Source: an uncultured Chloroflexota bacterium
GTDB taxonomy: Bacteria; Chloroflexota; Anaerolineae; Aggregatilineales; Phototrophicaceae
NCBI GenBank assembly: GCA_937870805.1
Contig: CALMZT010000583.1
Location: 1-22,997, forward strand
Direction: 5' to 3'
Length of the DNA: 22,997 bases
Positions 22,739-22,997 of this stretch are shown here, piece after piece; the stretch's first letter is position 1; every line of letters starts with the position of its first letter. Made by a program: the position numbers and the translations under genes. Below the pieces are notes generated by a model that worked only from the letters and a program-made list of their open reading frames with translations, searched no databases and had not been told where the DNA came from.

Positions 22739-22997
22739 ATGGAAACTCTACTAGCGTTCAAAGCCTCATTTATTCCGTTAGTATTTGTTGGTGGCGGGTT
22801 ACTCTTTATCTTCGCTGCTGTCGTCGGGAAATTTCAAATGCTGTTCGATCTCTCGCCGCAGCGTCAAATTGTCGCGAGTGTGATCGGCGTAGTTCTGATC
22901 GTGTTGGGTATCGCGCCCTACTTTCTCGCGCCCAACCGCCAGCCGCTGACTCCGCAAGTGGATGCGCCCGCCGATTTCGCCGCGCCGCTAGAAATTA
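22739..22997 (+). CDS. Membrane protein, N-terminal part (runs off the window)
   Basis: ATG 22739 has AGGGGG six bases ahead. The frame stays open to the window edge (86 codons). It encodes a first hydrophobic helix (about residues 12-31, IPLVFVGGGLLFIFAAVV), a polar loop (GKFQMLFDLSPQRQ), a second helix (about 47-67, IVASVIGVVLIVLGIAPYFL) and a proline-rich segment likely to face outside. No family can be named from the part visible. Confidence 0.75.
   Translation, partial: METLLAFKASFIPLVFVGGGLLFIFAAVVGKFQMLFDLSPQRQIVASVIGVVLIVLGIAPYFLAPNRQPLTPQVDAPADFAAPLEI

Overview
The window looks like a chromosomal stretch of an uncultured or little-studied Chloroflexota bacterium, probably Anaerolineae-like. 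This is inferred from the lipoprotein with very long Thr/Glu/Ala-rich linkers, the STAS-like small protein, the GAF histidine-kinase style and the many dispersed palindromic repeats. No marker gene settles the taxonomy. The core genes are rny, nth, greA, lysS, msrB and probably the tail of recA. They are interleaved with regulatory, transport and repeat-rich accessory DNA.

Layout. Bases 1-1744: tail of an upstream gene (acidic end, possibly RecA), then RNase Y and its terminator. Bases 1795-4617 (minus): a lipoprotein of the BMP/PnrA substrate-binding family in which the whole binding domain occurs twice, encoded by two 987-bp DNA copies in which I find no difference, joined by low-complexity TE-rich linkers. 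Bases 4782-8226 (minus): a TetR regulator with a palindromic operator, an alpha/beta hydrolase and an ABC-2 type exporter (ATPase plus permease). Both the TetR gene and the hydrolase gene carry one in-frame premature stop. Bases 8344-9669: MBL-fold hydrolase with a small membrane protein. Bases 9670-10049: a gene-free stretch packed with repeats, including copy 1 of a dispersed element. Bases 10050-11182 (minus): STAS-like protein and SAM methyltransferase with overlapping stop and start. Bases 11371-16630: sirtuin, secreted propeller-like protein, endonuclease III, double-GAF histidine kinase and PIG-L deacetylase, with 4-bp overlaps at two junctions. Bases 16846-17733: a second, sensorless histidine kinase. 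Bases 17750-17913: a 164-bp foldback MITE-like element with 18-bp terminal repeats and a 9-bp near-identical target duplication. Bases 18018-20258: a terminator or attenuator hairpin, greA, lysS and terminator. Bases 20247-20485: copy 2 of the dispersed element, inverted relative to copy 1, containing a 56-codon cysteine-rich reading frame with a strong ribosome-binding site. Bases 20596-22397 (minus): TIR-HEAT protein, DUF433 protein and MsrB. Bases 22398-22997: repeat DNA and the start of a membrane protein cut by the window edge.

The most unusual items are the dispersed element with its conserved cysteine-rich frame, the perfectly duplicated binding domain, the pair of nonsense-interrupted neighbouring genes beside an intact-looking operator, and the foldback element in front of greA. 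None amounts to a proven new system; each is stated with a test.
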